DNA of 64,000 nt from UBA4802 sp964509195 (GCA_964509195.1 CAZDWJ010000009.1:1-64000), one strand, 5' to 3'. Counted from the stretch's first letter, positions 8,685-17,450 are shown. Notes: generated by a model not told the origin, from the letters alone. Numbers and translations: made by a program.

Positions 8685-9146
8685 ATGCCACGAGCAAAGA
8701 TATATGGATATGTCGCTGTTATTGTAGCAGCACTTTTGGGAATTGCATTTGTATATTATGCATTTATTCATTACGACATGTATTCATCCTTACATTTTTC
8801 TTCAATTGATTCCGGTGCATACTGGGCAGTGGTAACGCCAATTGCTATCGTTACCCTTTTTATTTTAGCTACAGGTTTTTGGGTTGGATATACAATTTTA
8901 ACGATAAAGGTGGCTCCTCCTATGCCAGAAATAGTTGAAAAAAAGGATAATTCAAAATTCAAGGCGTTTTTGCTTTGTCTGGTTACCGCTGCACTTGCAG
9001 CGTGGTTTGTATATGGTATAGTAAAACACTACTACCTTGCTATTGCTATCCCTGCTGCATGCATAACACTGGTTATACTGGGCATGGTGTTCTGGGTTGG
9101 CATTGCTATAATAACAACACGTTCAACTCTTAAGAAAGACAAATAG
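8685..9146 (+). CDS. Four-helix membrane protein with internal duplication
   Basis: The protein has 153 residues from MPRAKIYG. The ATG at 8685 sits eight bases after AGAGG; a GTG at 8676 in the same frame is less likely. Four hydrophobic helices form two similar halves: PIAIVTLFILATGFWVGYTI in the first and PAACITLVILGMVFWVGIAI in the second, both followed by a polar tail. It has no known domain that I recognise. It lies between the dehydrogenase and the first glycosyltransferase on the same strand and probably serves the same envelope pathway. Confidence 0.7.
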   Translation: MPRAKIYGYVAVIVAALLGIAFVYYAFIHYDMYSSLHFSSIDSGAYWAVVTPIAIVTLFILATGFWVGYTILTIKVAPPMPEIVEKKDNSKFKAFLLCLVTAALAAWFVYGIVKHYYLAIAIPAACITLVILGMVFWVGIAIITTRSTLKKDK

Positions 9147-9152
9147 CCATTT

Positions 9153-10391
9153 ATGCGTGCACTATTTTTGTGTTACCGTGGAAACCCGTTTTGTGGGGGA
9201 CAGGGTATTTATTTGTATAATCTTACCAGGGAGCTGGCGCAATTAGGCGTTGAGATTGACGTTATAGTTGGCCCCCCATACCCTGATCCGCTTGATGAAT
9301 GGGCTACGGTGTACAAGCTTGAAAATCTCAATATGTGGGCAATAAAAACAAAACACTTCCCCTACGAAAAGCTTATTAAACTGTATAAGCCATGGCATTT
9401 TACGGATTATGTTCTGACCCGTTTTCATATCTTTCCTGAAATGGAAACATTCAGCATGAAAGCTTTTTTTCTTTTACGAAAGCTCCTTAAAGAAAAACAC
9501 TATGACATTATCCATGATGTGCAGTGCTTGGGCTGGGGACTTTTGCCCATGAAAGGCTATGGTATACCGATAGTTACTACCGTACATCATCCATTGACTA
9601 AAGACCGAGAAGCCGACTTTCTGGTTGACAACACCATGTGGGAGATGGTCTGCACCATATTATTTTACCCTTTAACAATGCAGCGAATCGTAATCAACCG
9701 TCTTGACAGAGTGATTACCTCTTCACAGGAAGGGGTAAAAGCGCTGCATGAAGCGTTTAATCTTTCCCCACATAAGGTTTCGGTAGTGTATAATGGCATG
9801 GATGTTGAGGTATTCCGCAATACGGGACAACCACGTAAAGAAAACACCATCCTTTTTGTGGGCAACACCGAAGACCACAAAAAGGGCCTGCGTTACCTTT
9901 TTGATGCTATGACAATGCTACCTGAAAATATAAAACTCATAATAGTTGATGATGGTCCACCAAAACGGCTCACTGCATGGGGATGGATACAGGAACGGGG
10001 TCTTGAAAAAAGAGTGACATTTACCGGCAAAGTTGATTTAGGTACTCTGGTACATCTGTACAGTACCAGCACAATCCTGGTAATGGCTTCACTGTATGAA
10101 GGGTTTGGCCTTCCTGCAGCCGAGGCAATGGCCTGCAACACTCCGGTTGTTGTTACCAGCGCTGGTTCACTACCTGAAGTTGTTGGCGATTGTGGAATCA
10201 TTGTGCCACCCAAAGACCCGGTTGCATTGAAAGAAGGCATACTAAAGCTTTTACACAATAGATCATTACGTGAAGAATTAGGCAAAAAGGGAAGAAAACG
10301 TGTTGAGGAAAATTTTGCATGGCCTGTGGCAGCAAAAAATACGCTGGCAGTCTACCATGACGTCATTGAGCAGTACAGGAGCACGCTATGA
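9153..10391 (+). CDS. Glycosyltransferase family 4 protein, tandem copy 1
   Basis: The protein has 412 residues. The N-terminal domain opens with MRALFLCYRGNPFCGGQGIY, containing the glycine-rich acceptor-side loop. The C-terminal domain has LFVGNTEDHKKGL, then the GT4 retaining-enzyme signature SLYEGFGLPAAEAMAC, with the two glutamates that bind the nucleotide-sugar, and SLPEVVGDCG. It presumably transfers a sugar to a lipid or polysaccharide acceptor at the inner membrane face. The next gene is the same length and clearly homologous, and overlaps this one by four bases (ATGA), so the pair arose by tandem duplication and may add successive sugars. Confidence 0.92.
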   Translation: MRALFLCYRGNPFCGGQGIYLYNLTRELAQLGVEIDVIVGPPYPDPLDEWATVYKLENLNMWAIKTKHFPYEKLIKLYKPWHFTDYVLTRFHIFPEMETFSMKAFFLLRKLLKEKHYDIIHDVQCLGWGLLPMKGYGIPIVTTVHHPLTKDREADFLVDNTMWEMVCTILFYPLTMQRIVINRLDRVITSSQEGVKALHEAFNLSPHKVSVVYNGMDVEVFRNTGQPRKENTILFVGNTEDHKKGLRYLFDAMTMLPENIKLIIVDDGPPKRLTAWGWIQERGLEKRVTFTGKVDLGTLVHLYSTSTILVMASLYEGFGLPAAEAMACNTPVVVTSAGSLPEVVGDCGIIVPPKDPVALKEGILKLLHNRSLREELGKKGRKRVEENFAWPVAAKNTLAVYHDVIEQYRSTL

Positions 10392-11626
10392 AGATATGTC
10401 TGTTAAGTTACAGAGGAAATCCTTATTGTGGCGGTCAGGGAATTTACTTAATGTATGTAGCCAGAGAGCTAGCAAAGTTAGGCCACGAAGTACATGCTAT
10501 TGTGGGCCCACCATACCCCTTCCCCATTGAAGGCGTTACCTATCACTATATCAGCAACCACAATTATTTTAATATAAAGGACTTTGTAAAGCCTCACAAA
10601 CCATTTGCCACATTACAACCTTTGAATTTCTATGAATTTGTGGCTTCAAAATTTGGCATATTCCCCGAGATTGAATCTTTCTCCATACGGGCGTACTGCA
10701 AACTGCGCCAGCTTCTGCAAACTCATTCATTTGATATTATACACGACAATCAATGCTTAGGGTATGGCTTTTTATTAATAAAACAACTTGGCATTCCCTT
10801 TGTATCAACTATCCATCATCCGCTAACGATCGACCGCTCCACATGGTTTGAATATCCTTCAAGCTTTTTCCTTAAAACCAAGCGCATTCTGTATTACCCG
10901 CTTGTGATGCAGAAATATGTAGCAAACAAAATGGACCTTATCATCACTGTATCTCATGACTCTGCAAAAGAAATTTACAATGCCTTTGGCGTTCCTCTTG
11001 AAAAGCAGCGTGTGGTGTATAATGGCATGGATAGCTCTATCTTTTATCCCATAAAAACACAAAAAAGACCTAACAGCTTGATCTTTGTGGGCAATGTTGA
11101 AGACCGCAAAAAAGGCGTTATCTACATGCTAAAAGCTCTGACCCTAACAAAACATAAAGTCCATCTGACCATAGTGGATGGCGGTGCACCAAACCGTAAT
11201 TACGTACCAAAATGGATTGATAAATTTGGCCTCAATGACCGCATCACATTTACGGGGAAAATACCACTGGATAAGCTTGTAAAGCTGTATGCCGAAACCC
11301 AGATTGCTCTGTGTCCTTCTCTGTATGAAGGATTTGGCTTCCCTGCAGCTGAAGCAATGGCGTGCGAGCTTCCTGTCATTGCTGCAACCGGGGGAGCACT
11401 CCCTGAGGTTGTTGGTCAGCATATGAAAACGGGGATACTGGTAGCACCCCGTGACCCCTATGCACTTGCTGAAGCCATAGACTATCTTATAGAAAATCCT
11501 GGTTTGCGGGAGAGCATAGGTAAAGCAGCTCGACAGCGTGTGCTTAAAACATTTACCTGGGAAAACGCAGCTAAAGAGATGGTCAAAGTATATCAGGAGG
11601 CAATTGATGCTTACCGTGGACTTTGA
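10388..11626 (+). CDS. Glycosyltransferase family 4 protein, tandem copy 2
   Basis: The protein has 412 residues and is closely related to the upstream gene throughout (shared LSYRGNPYCGGQGIYLMYVA, IIHDNQCLGYG, VSTIHHPLT, VVYNGMD). The GT4 signature SLYEGFGFPAAEAMACELP and the VEDRKKGVIYML region are intact, so both copies look active. Divergence between the copies is greatest in the N-terminal acceptor domain after the first 50 residues, which would fit different acceptors. The methyltransferase that follows starts inside its last 20 bases, so translation is coupled along the operon. Confidence 0.92.
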   Translation: MKICLLSYRGNPYCGGQGIYLMYVARELAKLGHEVHAIVGPPYPFPIEGVTYHYISNHNYFNIKDFVKPHKPFATLQPLNFYEFVASKFGIFPEIESFSIRAYCKLRQLLQTHSFDIIHDNQCLGYGFLLIKQLGIPFVSTIHHPLTIDRSTWFEYPSSFFLKTKRILYYPLVMQKYVANKMDLIITVSHDSAKEIYNAFGVPLEKQRVVYNGMDSSIFYPIKTQKRPNSLIFVGNVEDRKKGVIYMLKALTLTKHKVHLTIVDGGAPNRNYVPKWIDKFGLNDRITFTGKIPLDKLVKLYAETQIALCPSLYEGFGFPAAEAMACELPVIAATGGALPEVVGQHMKTGILVAPRDPYALAEAIDYLIENPGLRESIGKAARQRVLKTFTWENAAKEMVKVYQEAIDAYRGL

Positions 11627-12317
11627 TCTTCTGGCCGTGCAGGATGGCACTATTGCACTTGATGCGGGCTGTGGTTTAGGGCGACATTCCTTTGAGTTTG
11701 TAGCGCGAGGCGCAAAGGTTTTTTCCATGGATATGGACATAGACTGTGTTCGTCGTACCCGATTTACACTGGTCCATATGCGCGATAGTGGACAGTCAAA
11801 ATCTGGTTCCCGTTTTCAGGTACTTGTTGGCGATGCACTCAACCTCCCCTTTAGAAATAACACCTTTGACCGAATTATCTGCGCCGAAGTCATGGAGCAT
11901 GTGTACAACGACTATCAAGCATGCAGTGAACTTGTACGCGTACTGAAACCAGGCGGACTTATTGCAATAACTGTACCTACCTACATTTCAGAGCTTATCT
12001 ACGACACACTCACGTATGAATATTTCACTTCGCCAGGCGGTCATATTCGTAAATATGTACCGCGTTCACTTGCACGTATTATGGAACAAAACGGTCTCAA
12101 GATCTACGCTGTTGATTTTCGTCATTCATTTCATACCATATACTGGCTTATTCGCTGTGTGGTGGGCCTTCATTTAGAAAACCAGTTTTTTACAAAGCGC
12201 TATCGCAATTTCTTAACGCGTACGCTGTTCTCACCGTTTATGCAAAAGGTTGAACGCTTTTTTGACAACTTCTTTCCAAAAAGCATCATACTGTACGCAC
12301 AAAAACCATTACAATAA
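11607..12317 (+). CDS. Class I SAM-dependent methyltransferase
   Basis: The protein has 236 residues from MLTVDFDLLAVQ. AGGAGG lies seven bases before this ATG, which decides the start although the frame is open 23 codons further up. It has an ALDAGCGLGRHSFE SAM-binding motif I, MDMDIDCVRR motif II and FDRIICAEVMEHV, then LKPGGLIAITVP. This is the UbiE/Methyltransf_11 type acting on a small molecule or lipid-linked glycan. The C-terminal 80 residues contain aromatic hydrophobic stretches that may touch the membrane. It overlaps the upstream glycosyltransferase by 20 bases. Confidence 0.88.
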   Translation: MLTVDFDLLAVQDGTIALDAGCGLGRHSFEFVARGAKVFSMDMDIDCVRRTRFTLVHMRDSGQSKSGSRFQVLVGDALNLPFRNNTFDRIICAEVMEHVYNDYQACSELVRVLKPGGLIAITVPTYISELIYDTLTYEYFTSPGGHIRKYVPRSLARIMEQNGLKIYAVDFRHSFHTIYWLIRCVVGLHLENQFFTKRYRNFLTRTLFSPFMQKVERFFDNFFPKSIILYAQKPLQ

Positions 12318-12368
12318 TATGGGCGATAGCTCATAGCAAAAATCCATAGCTAAAAAGAGGAATACTAT

Positions 12369-13328
12369 ATGGCTCTGACCCCAACACCCGTACGAACATT
12401 GCAACATTACTTAGAAGAAGCCATTTTTGTAGGACAGGCCCATCGGCTTGCGGTGTTTAAAGAACTTTATGCAAAACCCGACACGTCCAACGGGCTTGCA
12501 CTAAGAATGCAGTTTGACACACGCGCTACATGGATACTTTTAGAAGCGCTTGTTGAACTGGGATACCTTGAAAAACACAATGAGATATATACTCCAACCG
12601 AATACTGTATAAGCCACTTAGTAGATGAAACAAGCGATGAATATGAGGGCTTCTTTTTACAGTTTTTGCTGTATCTTATAAATCCGTGGCGCACCCTACC
12701 GCATGTACTTAGCACTGGTTCTCCTGACGAAACAAGCTTTAAAGAATTATCCATGCATGATTTTATTAAAGGCATGGATTCACCGTGGAAAAAGAAATTA
12801 GCACCTGAGATTGTTGATCTGTGCTGTGCACAATGCTCTGACCCCAAAGCGTGCATTGATATTGGCGGAGCACCAGGCACAATAGCAAAAGAATTTGCCA
12901 AACGTGGCATAAAAACAATAATTTTTGACCTTCCACAATCGCTTGCAGTAACTCAGGATGAATTGAAAACCATAGCAAATATAGAAGTAGTAGTAGGAGA
13001 TGCAACAATAGCTTTACCTGATGCAAGAGTTGATATAGCATTTTTAGGGAATCTGTGCCACGGGCAATCACCGGAAGATAATCAGAAAATAATCAATATG
13101 TGTTTTGATATCCTGAATAACAATGGCATTATAGCTATTTTTGACAATTTGCGGGATGAAAGTTATTTAGGAGCCACCCTTGCCCTGCACATGTTAACCC
13201 AAAGTAAGAAGGGAAATATCTATTCCCGTAAAGAATATTTTGCATGGCTTACGAATGCTGGTTTTACATCACCACATGTTTACCAGCTCTCGGACAGAGC
13301 ATGGCAGCTTATTATCGCAAAGAAATAA
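12369..13328 (+). CDS. Winged-helix O-methyltransferase-like protein
   Basis: The protein has 319 residues. The N-terminal 100 residues resemble the winged-helix dimerisation domain of family-2 O-methyltransferases (TRATWILLEALVELGYLEK). A Rossmann methyltransferase follows with CIDIGGAPGTIAKEFAKRG, IIFDLPQ and VEVVVGDAT-like strands, then LCHGQSPEDNQ and a final ISRKEYFAWLTNAGF-like helix. The substrate is unknown; the context suggests modification of a glycan or lipid product made by the preceding genes. Its TAA stop overlaps the 3' end of the convergent RNase P RNA by two bases. Confidence 0.8.
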   Translation: MALTPTPVRTLQHYLEEAIFVGQAHRLAVFKELYAKPDTSNGLALRMQFDTRATWILLEALVELGYLEKHNEIYTPTEYCISHLVDETSDEYEGFFLQFLLYLINPWRTLPHVLSTGSPDETSFKELSMHDFIKGMDSPWKKKLAPEIVDLCCAQCSDPKACIDIGGAPGTIAKEFAKRGIKTIIFDLPQSLAVTQDELKTIANIEVVVGDATIALPDARVDIAFLGNLCHGQSPEDNQKIINMCFDILNNNGIIAIFDNLRDESYLGATLALHMLTQSKKGNIYSRKEYFAWLTNAGFTSPHVYQLSDRAWQLIIAKK

Positions 13329-13665
13329 AGAGGGGTACATAAGCCGGATTCTGTTTTGGCAGCCATCAATCTTGCATACATGTTACCATGCATGTCTCTG
13401 CGGCCTACCCGCAACCTCAAGCGGGCCACTTTGGTAGCGGTTGCCTATTTGGCCTTGCACCGGATGGGGTTTGCACTGCCATCTGCATTGCTGCAGATGC
13501 GGTGAGCTCTTACCTCACCTTTTCACCCTTACCCCACAAAGGGGCGGTATGTTTTCTGTTGCACTTTCCGTCGCCTTGCGGCGCCCGGGTGTTACCCGGC
13601 ATCCTGCCCTGCGGTGTCCGGACTTTCCTCACCATGGTGGCGCGGACTGCCTGTACCCCTCTTTA
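13327..13665 (-). ncRNA. rnpB: RNase P RNA (M1, bacterial type A-like)
   Basis: On the minus strand the ends form the P1 helix (AAAGAGGGGTAC with GTACCCCTCTTT). Between them are the conserved GAGGAAAGTCCGGAC block, GGCAGGATGCCGGGTAAC, GTGCAACAGAAA, GGGTAAGGGTGAAAAGGTG, AGGTAAGAGCTCACCGC, GCAAGGCCAAATAGG and the 3' AGAATCCGGCTTATG. These are the universal P4/J core and 3' sequences of the ribozyme that matures tRNA 5' ends. The region is GC-rich compared with its surroundings, as expected of a structural RNA. The rsmD stop codon lies inside its 5' strand of P1 and the methyltransferase stop touches its 3' end. Confidence 0.96.
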
Positions 13666-14253
13666 TGACATCACTTTGTATATGCTTAACGAATTTGTGC
13701 CATATTTACGTGTGTCTTTTTTTATCAACCTGCCAATACTTACAGGGAACACATTGGTATGATAATGTTGTACTAGAACGATTGAAGTCTCATGTATAAT
13801 AGTACTTATAGCAATCGCCTCCAATATAGTGCCGTATACCTGAGGAAAACCTGCTATCTTCTCAAATGGTGGATCGCAAAACACAACATCAAACACCACT
13901 CCACGTTCACTGCACATCTTTACGCATCGTGCTGCATCAATGTTGTAATGCAGCGATCTTCCAGACACCTCCCACAGGTGAACAATATCCTTAACAAACT
14001 GGTACCGGTTTCTATCGCTATCATTAAATACCACCAGATTAGAACCACGACTCAATGCCTCAAGCCCAATCTGACCGGTACCAGAATACAAATCTAAAAA
14101 ATTTTTTCCTGTTAAATCCTCCCCCAGAATAGAAAATAATGCCTTTTTTAAACGCTGGCTGGTAGCCTCAGCCCCTTTAAGCTTTTTTTCAAAGGGTATT
14201 ATTCGCCCCTTGAATCTACCACCAATTACACGCATGGTGTGCTGCAAAGCCAT
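13663..14253 (-). CDS. rsmD: 16S rRNA (guanine966-N2)-methyltransferase RsmD
   Basis: The protein has 196 residues. It begins MALQHTMRVIGGRFKGRIIP; the family usually begins at the equivalent of MRVIGG (14235), which is an alternative start. The SQRLKKALFSIL segment, the FLDLYSGTGQIGLEALSRG SAM motif and the DVVFCDPPF catalytic motif (DPPF, a variant of DPPY) are present. It methylates G966 of 16S rRNA in the small subunit. It is followed directly by rnpB and preceded by the DUF1858 gene at three bases, so the three may share a transcript. Confidence 0.95.
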   Translation of the reverse strand: MALQHTMRVIGGRFKGRIIPFEKKLKGAEATSQRLKKALFSILGEDLTGKNFLDLYSGTGQIGLEALSRGSNLVVFNDSDRNRYQFVKDIVHLWEVSGRSLHYNIDAARCVKMCSERGVVFDVVFCDPPFEKIAGFPQVYGTILEAIAISTIIHETSIVLVQHYHTNVFPVSIGRLIKKDTRKYGTNSLSIYKVMS

Positions 14254-14256
14254 ATA

Positions 14257-14463
14257 TTAATTCTTAGCCTCTTTAATAGCTTCGTTGAGCTCCTTTACAA
14301 ACTGGTGCACATCAAGACCATAATTTACTGCTACCATACGAATGGTGTCCTCGTCCGCGCCCTTACATCCAATACAGCCAAGGTTATATTTTTTAAACAC
14401 CTTGGCTACCTGTACATGATTTGATATTACATCCTTCAGTTTCATATCTTCGGTTATTTTCAT
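14257..14463 (-). CDS. DUF1858 domain protein
   Basis: The protein has 68 residues from MKITEDMKLKDVIS. The ATG at 14463 has GAGGG nine bases upstream; the frame continues upstream, but that part looks non-native. The pattern VFKKYNLGCIGCKGADEDTI is the core of DUF1858 (ScdA N-terminal-like) proteins. Its CxxC pair is thought to bind a metal or participate in redox chemistry. No hybrid-cluster protein or nitric-oxide gene is adjacent, so the role here is unassigned. Confidence 0.85.
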   Translation of the reverse strand: MKITEDMKLKDVISNHVQVAKVFKKYNLGCIGCKGADEDTIRMVAVNYGLDVHQFVKELNEAIKEAKN

Positions 14464-14938
14464 AAATATTCCCTCACAAAATATAATGTAATCTTTCACC
14501 TTTTCGCACTTAAGCGGTAGGACATGTAAATTCTTCCATCTCACTAGCTATCAGCTACTGTGAATAGTGATAACCATACGCTATCTTAAAATTAATATAT
14601 AGTATAATAATCAAGCCCTCAATATAAAATATTGAATTATTTTAATAAAATTGTTGCAATTTTTATTTATAATAAAAAATATTGTCCATCACTTTTTTAA
14701 ATTATGGGCACATCCAAAAACTGCTTTTATCCTTAAAATTTAAAATAAAAGAAAGCAGTTTTTACCTAATTTATGTACCCAACAAGGGAACATCCTTAAA
14801 AATAAGTTTTTAGAAGTTCCCTTATTTTAAAAATTTGACAATTCTTATTATTCAGCTATAGTTATAAGTAATTATCGCTTAAAATGAATATACCTTTTTG
14901 GCTAATATACAATTTACTAGCAGGACAGGAGAACTACA
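14464..14938. other. AT-rich leader region with two tandem hairpins
   Basis: This 475-bp divergent region lies between the DUF1858 gene and rpmB. It contains two inverted repeats (about 14716-14765, arms AAAACTGCTTT / AAAGCAGTTTT; and about 14784-14823, arms AAGGGAAC / GTTCCCTT, the second imperfect at its base) followed by the rpmB promoter. The rest is very AT-rich and shows no gene. Confidence 0.6.
14835..14862 (+). promoter_or_regulatory. Predicted sigma70 promoter of rpmB
   Basis: TTGACA at 14835-14840 and TATAGT at 14857-14862 are separated by 16 bases. The start codon of rpmB is 77 bases downstream, with AGGAGA as ribosome binding site. The two hairpins at about 14716-14823 lie just upstream and probably end incoming transcription. 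Confidence 0.65.
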
Positions 14939-15127
14939 ATGGCTAAATGTGAAGTATGCGGAAAGGCTGTATTATTTGGTCACAACGTAAGCCATTCCAA
15001 CAAAAAGACTAAAAAAGTGTGGCATCCTAATGTTCAGAAGATACGCGTAGTTGAAGGCAATAAAGTAGTGCGCAAAAATGTATGCACCCGTTGCATTCGT
15101 TCCGGCGCGGTACGTAAAGCTATATAA
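14939..15127 (+). CDS. rpmB: 50S ribosomal protein L28
   Basis: The protein has 62 residues. It has MAKCEVCGKAVLFGHNVSHS at the start, then KKVWHPNVQKIRV, and CTRCIRSG at the end. Both CxxC pairs are present, so this is the zinc-binding form of L28. A good promoter (14835-14862) and AGGAGA ribosome binding site precede it. It stands alone, without rpmG. Confidence 0.97.
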   Translation: MAKCEVCGKAVLFGHNVSHSNKKTKKVWHPNVQKIRVVEGNKVVRKNVCTRCIRSGAVRKAI

Positions 15128-15130
15128 CCA

Positions 15131-15718
15131 CTACGTTAAAAAGCCCACTATTACCATAATACCTGCAACAAGTATTAAAAAGAACACAATGCCTGCAGTA
15201 ACAGCTGGTGCTACAAGTATTCCTATTGCCTTCATGGCTTCTATTGAATAACGCTGGGAAATACATCGCATTGCAATAATAATTGACCACACTATTAATA
15301 CAAGTGAGCCTAAACTATAAAAAAACACCGGTGCAAAGTATAATGATTTGAATATCAAGACAACGGGGACAATAAAAATGCGTGGCACCTGGGCAAGTGC
15401 TAAAGTGTTAATAATAAATCCACCTGAAGCCTGATGCCCTGCAATCTGCAGTACTATGGTAAGCAATCCGGCATATATTACAATACACAGTACATGAATA
15501 AGGAAAAGAGCCACAAATCCGTATGTAATTTTGTAGTAAAAAAAGCCTGATTGTGTTGCAAGAAGCGATTGAGCCACTATATCCATAAACACTACCACAG
15601 CAACAACCACTGCGCTTATTACAAAATGCTTTCGTTCCTCAACAGCAATAATCTGTGAAAGCTTTTCAGGATCAACAAGTGCGTTATAAAAATAATCTAC
15701 TATCTGTACTATATTCAT
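15131..15718 (-). CDS. Yip1-domain integral membrane protein
   Basis: The protein has 195 residues with five hydrophobic helices after a short cytoplasmic N-terminus (VDYFYNALVDPEKLSQIIAVEE). The layout resembles bacterial Yip1/DUF1282-type membrane proteins of unknown function. Its ATG overlaps the sppA stop by four bases, so it is co-translated with the protease. Its 3' end is three bases from the convergent rpmB stop, with no obvious terminator between. Confidence 0.75.
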   Translation of the reverse strand: MNIVQIVDYFYNALVDPEKLSQIIAVEERKHFVISAVVVAVVVFMDIVAQSLLATQSGFFYYKITYGFVALFLIHVLCIVIYAGLLTIVLQIAGHQASGGFIINTLALAQVPRIFIVPVVLIFKSLYFAPVFFYSLGSLVLIVWSIIIAMRCISQRYSIEAMKAIGILVAPAVTAGIVFFLILVAGIMVIVGFLT

Positions 15719-16644
15719 GGCAGGTAACTGTACTCTACAAGGTTATACTGTGCAGGCATATATTGTTCAAGCTTTGGTTTTACCAATGAAGACATGCTGG
15801 TAAGCATCCTTTCAAAGGGGCTAACAGTATCTTCATACACTGCACTATCCTCAGGCAATTTTGCAAGCTGACGTGCTTTATTTACTGCATCTTCAAACGT
15901 GCCAAGTTCATCCACAAGTTTGTACTCTACAGCCTGGCTTCCGGTAAATACTCTTCCGTCAGCGTATGGCATGATATCACTCACCGCCATATTTCTACCT
16001 ACCGCTACATCGTGCACAAACTTCTGATAGCTGGTTTCAATGATCTGCTGAATCAGCTGTAATTCTTCTGGCGACAGCTCTCTGTAAGAGGCAAGGATAT
16101 CCTTATATTTTCCACTTTTGATGACATTCATCCTGATGCCAAGTTTTTCAAAAAGCCCTCGTAAATTAGGAGCTATCGCTATAACACCTATTGATCCGGT
16201 AATTGTGCCGTAATTTGCAATAATAGTATTACATGCTGAAGCAACGTAGTATCCTCCAGATGCTGCCAAATCGCCCATAGAGGCAACAATAGGTATATTT
16301 TTTTTCTTAAGCGATAGTATCTTGTTATAAATCTCCTGTGTTGCAGCTACCGTCCCACCTGGCGAGTTAATACGTACAACTATCGCTTTAATACGACTGT
16401 CCTGTGCTAATTCATCAAGCCGCTGTACCACATAATCCGCATTTGCCTGTGAAAGCATATCACCGGTAGATTCAATACGGCCATACACACGAACCACACC
16501 AACCCCTGGCCCTTCTTGAAGGCTGATGCGTTCACCTAACGTAGCCTGCCGCTGCATAGTAATGCTGATTTGAATTATGGCCAGCACAACTGCAAAAACT
16601 AAAATTACAAGAATAGCAATAAGTATTCGCCTGTTTTTATCCAT
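15715..16644 (-). CDS. sppA: Signal peptide peptidase SppA (short form)
   Basis: The protein has 309 residues, the single-domain length typical of Gram-positive and spirochaetal SppA. An N-terminal transmembrane anchor (residues 6-28) is followed by the S49 peptidase domain: INSPGGTVAATQEIY, SMGDLAASGGYYVAS with the nucleophile serine in ASGG, TITGSIGVI and the general-base lysine in IKSGKYKDI. It degrades cleaved signal peptides or membrane protein fragments at the inner membrane. A good ribosome binding site (AAGGTG) precedes the ATG. Confidence 0.94.
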   Translation of the reverse strand: MDKNRRILIAILVILVFAVVLAIIQISITMQRQATLGERISLQEGPGVGVVRVYGRIESTGDMLSQANADYVVQRLDELAQDSRIKAIVVRINSPGGTVAATQEIYNKILSLKKKNIPIVASMGDLAASGGYYVASACNTIIANYGTITGSIGVIAIAPNLRGLFEKLGIRMNVIKSGKYKDILASYRELSPEELQLIQQIIETSYQKFVHDVAVGRNMAVSDIMPYADGRVFTGSQAVEYKLVDELGTFEDAVNKARQLAKLPEDSAVYEDTVSPFERMLTSMSSLVKPKLEQYMPAQYNLVEYSYLP

Positions 16645-16936
16645 ATCACCTTCCCTTAGTATACGTGTTAGGCTATATCATAATGGCTATTTTATGCAAC
16701 TTTTTTTCATGGTTATTATACAATATACAATGTCAAGTTATTATACTCTTCAATGTATTTGATCATTTTTTAATTAAGATTTAAAATTAATGTACTAAAA
16801 AAAGGGTATTCATTGTTTACAATCTCTTCACAGTGTAAAGCTCTTTTTCATATCTTAAAAAATTATGCTTGCATATATATAAAAAAAGGGGAAATTTATC
16901 TTATAAAAATATTTACTACTTTGGGAGGAAGTATCT

Positions 16937-17410
16937 ATGAGTATTGAAACAACTACCTGTATTTCACACAAGCATCGCCAGATCCTTGCATTCCATGCAA
17001 AACAACACAATATGTCATTAAGAACATTTGTATCATCGCTCATAAGTTTTGCTGCACATAGTGAAAAGGGTACATTTAAGTATTTTAAACGGCTTAAATA
17101 CCGGCCAAAAGATGCGGGGGAATGGAAAAGACTACATCTTGTGCTGTATGATGATGAGTATGAGTTTTTTATGGATGTGAAGAAGTTATGGAAGATGTCA
17201 TTGGCTTTAGTGATTGCGTATTGCCTTGATAATTTTCTGTATGAATTTTTGGAATTTTTATCAAAAGCGGAAAAGGATGATGATTCTTATACCGATAACT
17301 ATCGGTACAGTGGCTATACATTTGAGGTTGGTGTTGAAGAAGACATATTTTTTTATAAGTTGTATTGGGGGCCACACCCAAAAATATTACAAAAAGCCTT
17401 ATATAAATAA
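16937..17410 (+). CDS. Putative tandem ribbon-helix-helix protein, DUF1564-like (paralogue 1)
   Basis: The protein has 157 residues. Residues 4-40 (ETTTCISHKHRQILAFHAKQ and onward to SLRTFVSSLI) read as a strand followed by two helices, as in a ribbon-helix-helix (RHH) domain. Residues 64-100 (KRLHLVLYDDEYEFFMDVKK, then KMSLALVIAYCLDNF) repeat that pattern. A C-terminal YTF...KLYWGPHP segment follows. The paralogue at 60827-61306 shares the middle block almost exactly. The architecture recalls leptospiral DUF1564 proteins. A single chain with two RHH units would form a pseudo-dimer and bind DNA; this is inference. The leader ACTTTGGGAGGAAG just before the start is shared with the paralogue. 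Confidence 0.6.
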   Translation: MSIETTTCISHKHRQILAFHAKQHNMSLRTFVSSLISFAAHSEKGTFKYFKRLKYRPKDAGEWKRLHLVLYDDEYEFFMDVKKLWKMSLALVIAYCLDNFLYEFLEFLSKAEKDDDSYTDNYRYSGYTFEVGVEEDIFFYKLYWGPHPKILQKALYK

Positions 17411-17450
17411 CCTAAAATAATAAAAAAATACCTTACTCTTTAATATTAAT

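Noticed and set aside
11144..11740. Long minus-strand frame opposite the second glycosyltransferase
   Set aside because: Antisense to a clear GT4 gene, cysteine-rich shadow composition, no ribosome binding site.
13388..13799. Open frames on the plus strand across the RNase P RNA
   Set aside because: They lie antisense to a highly structured, conserved RNA and show no domain or ribosome binding site.
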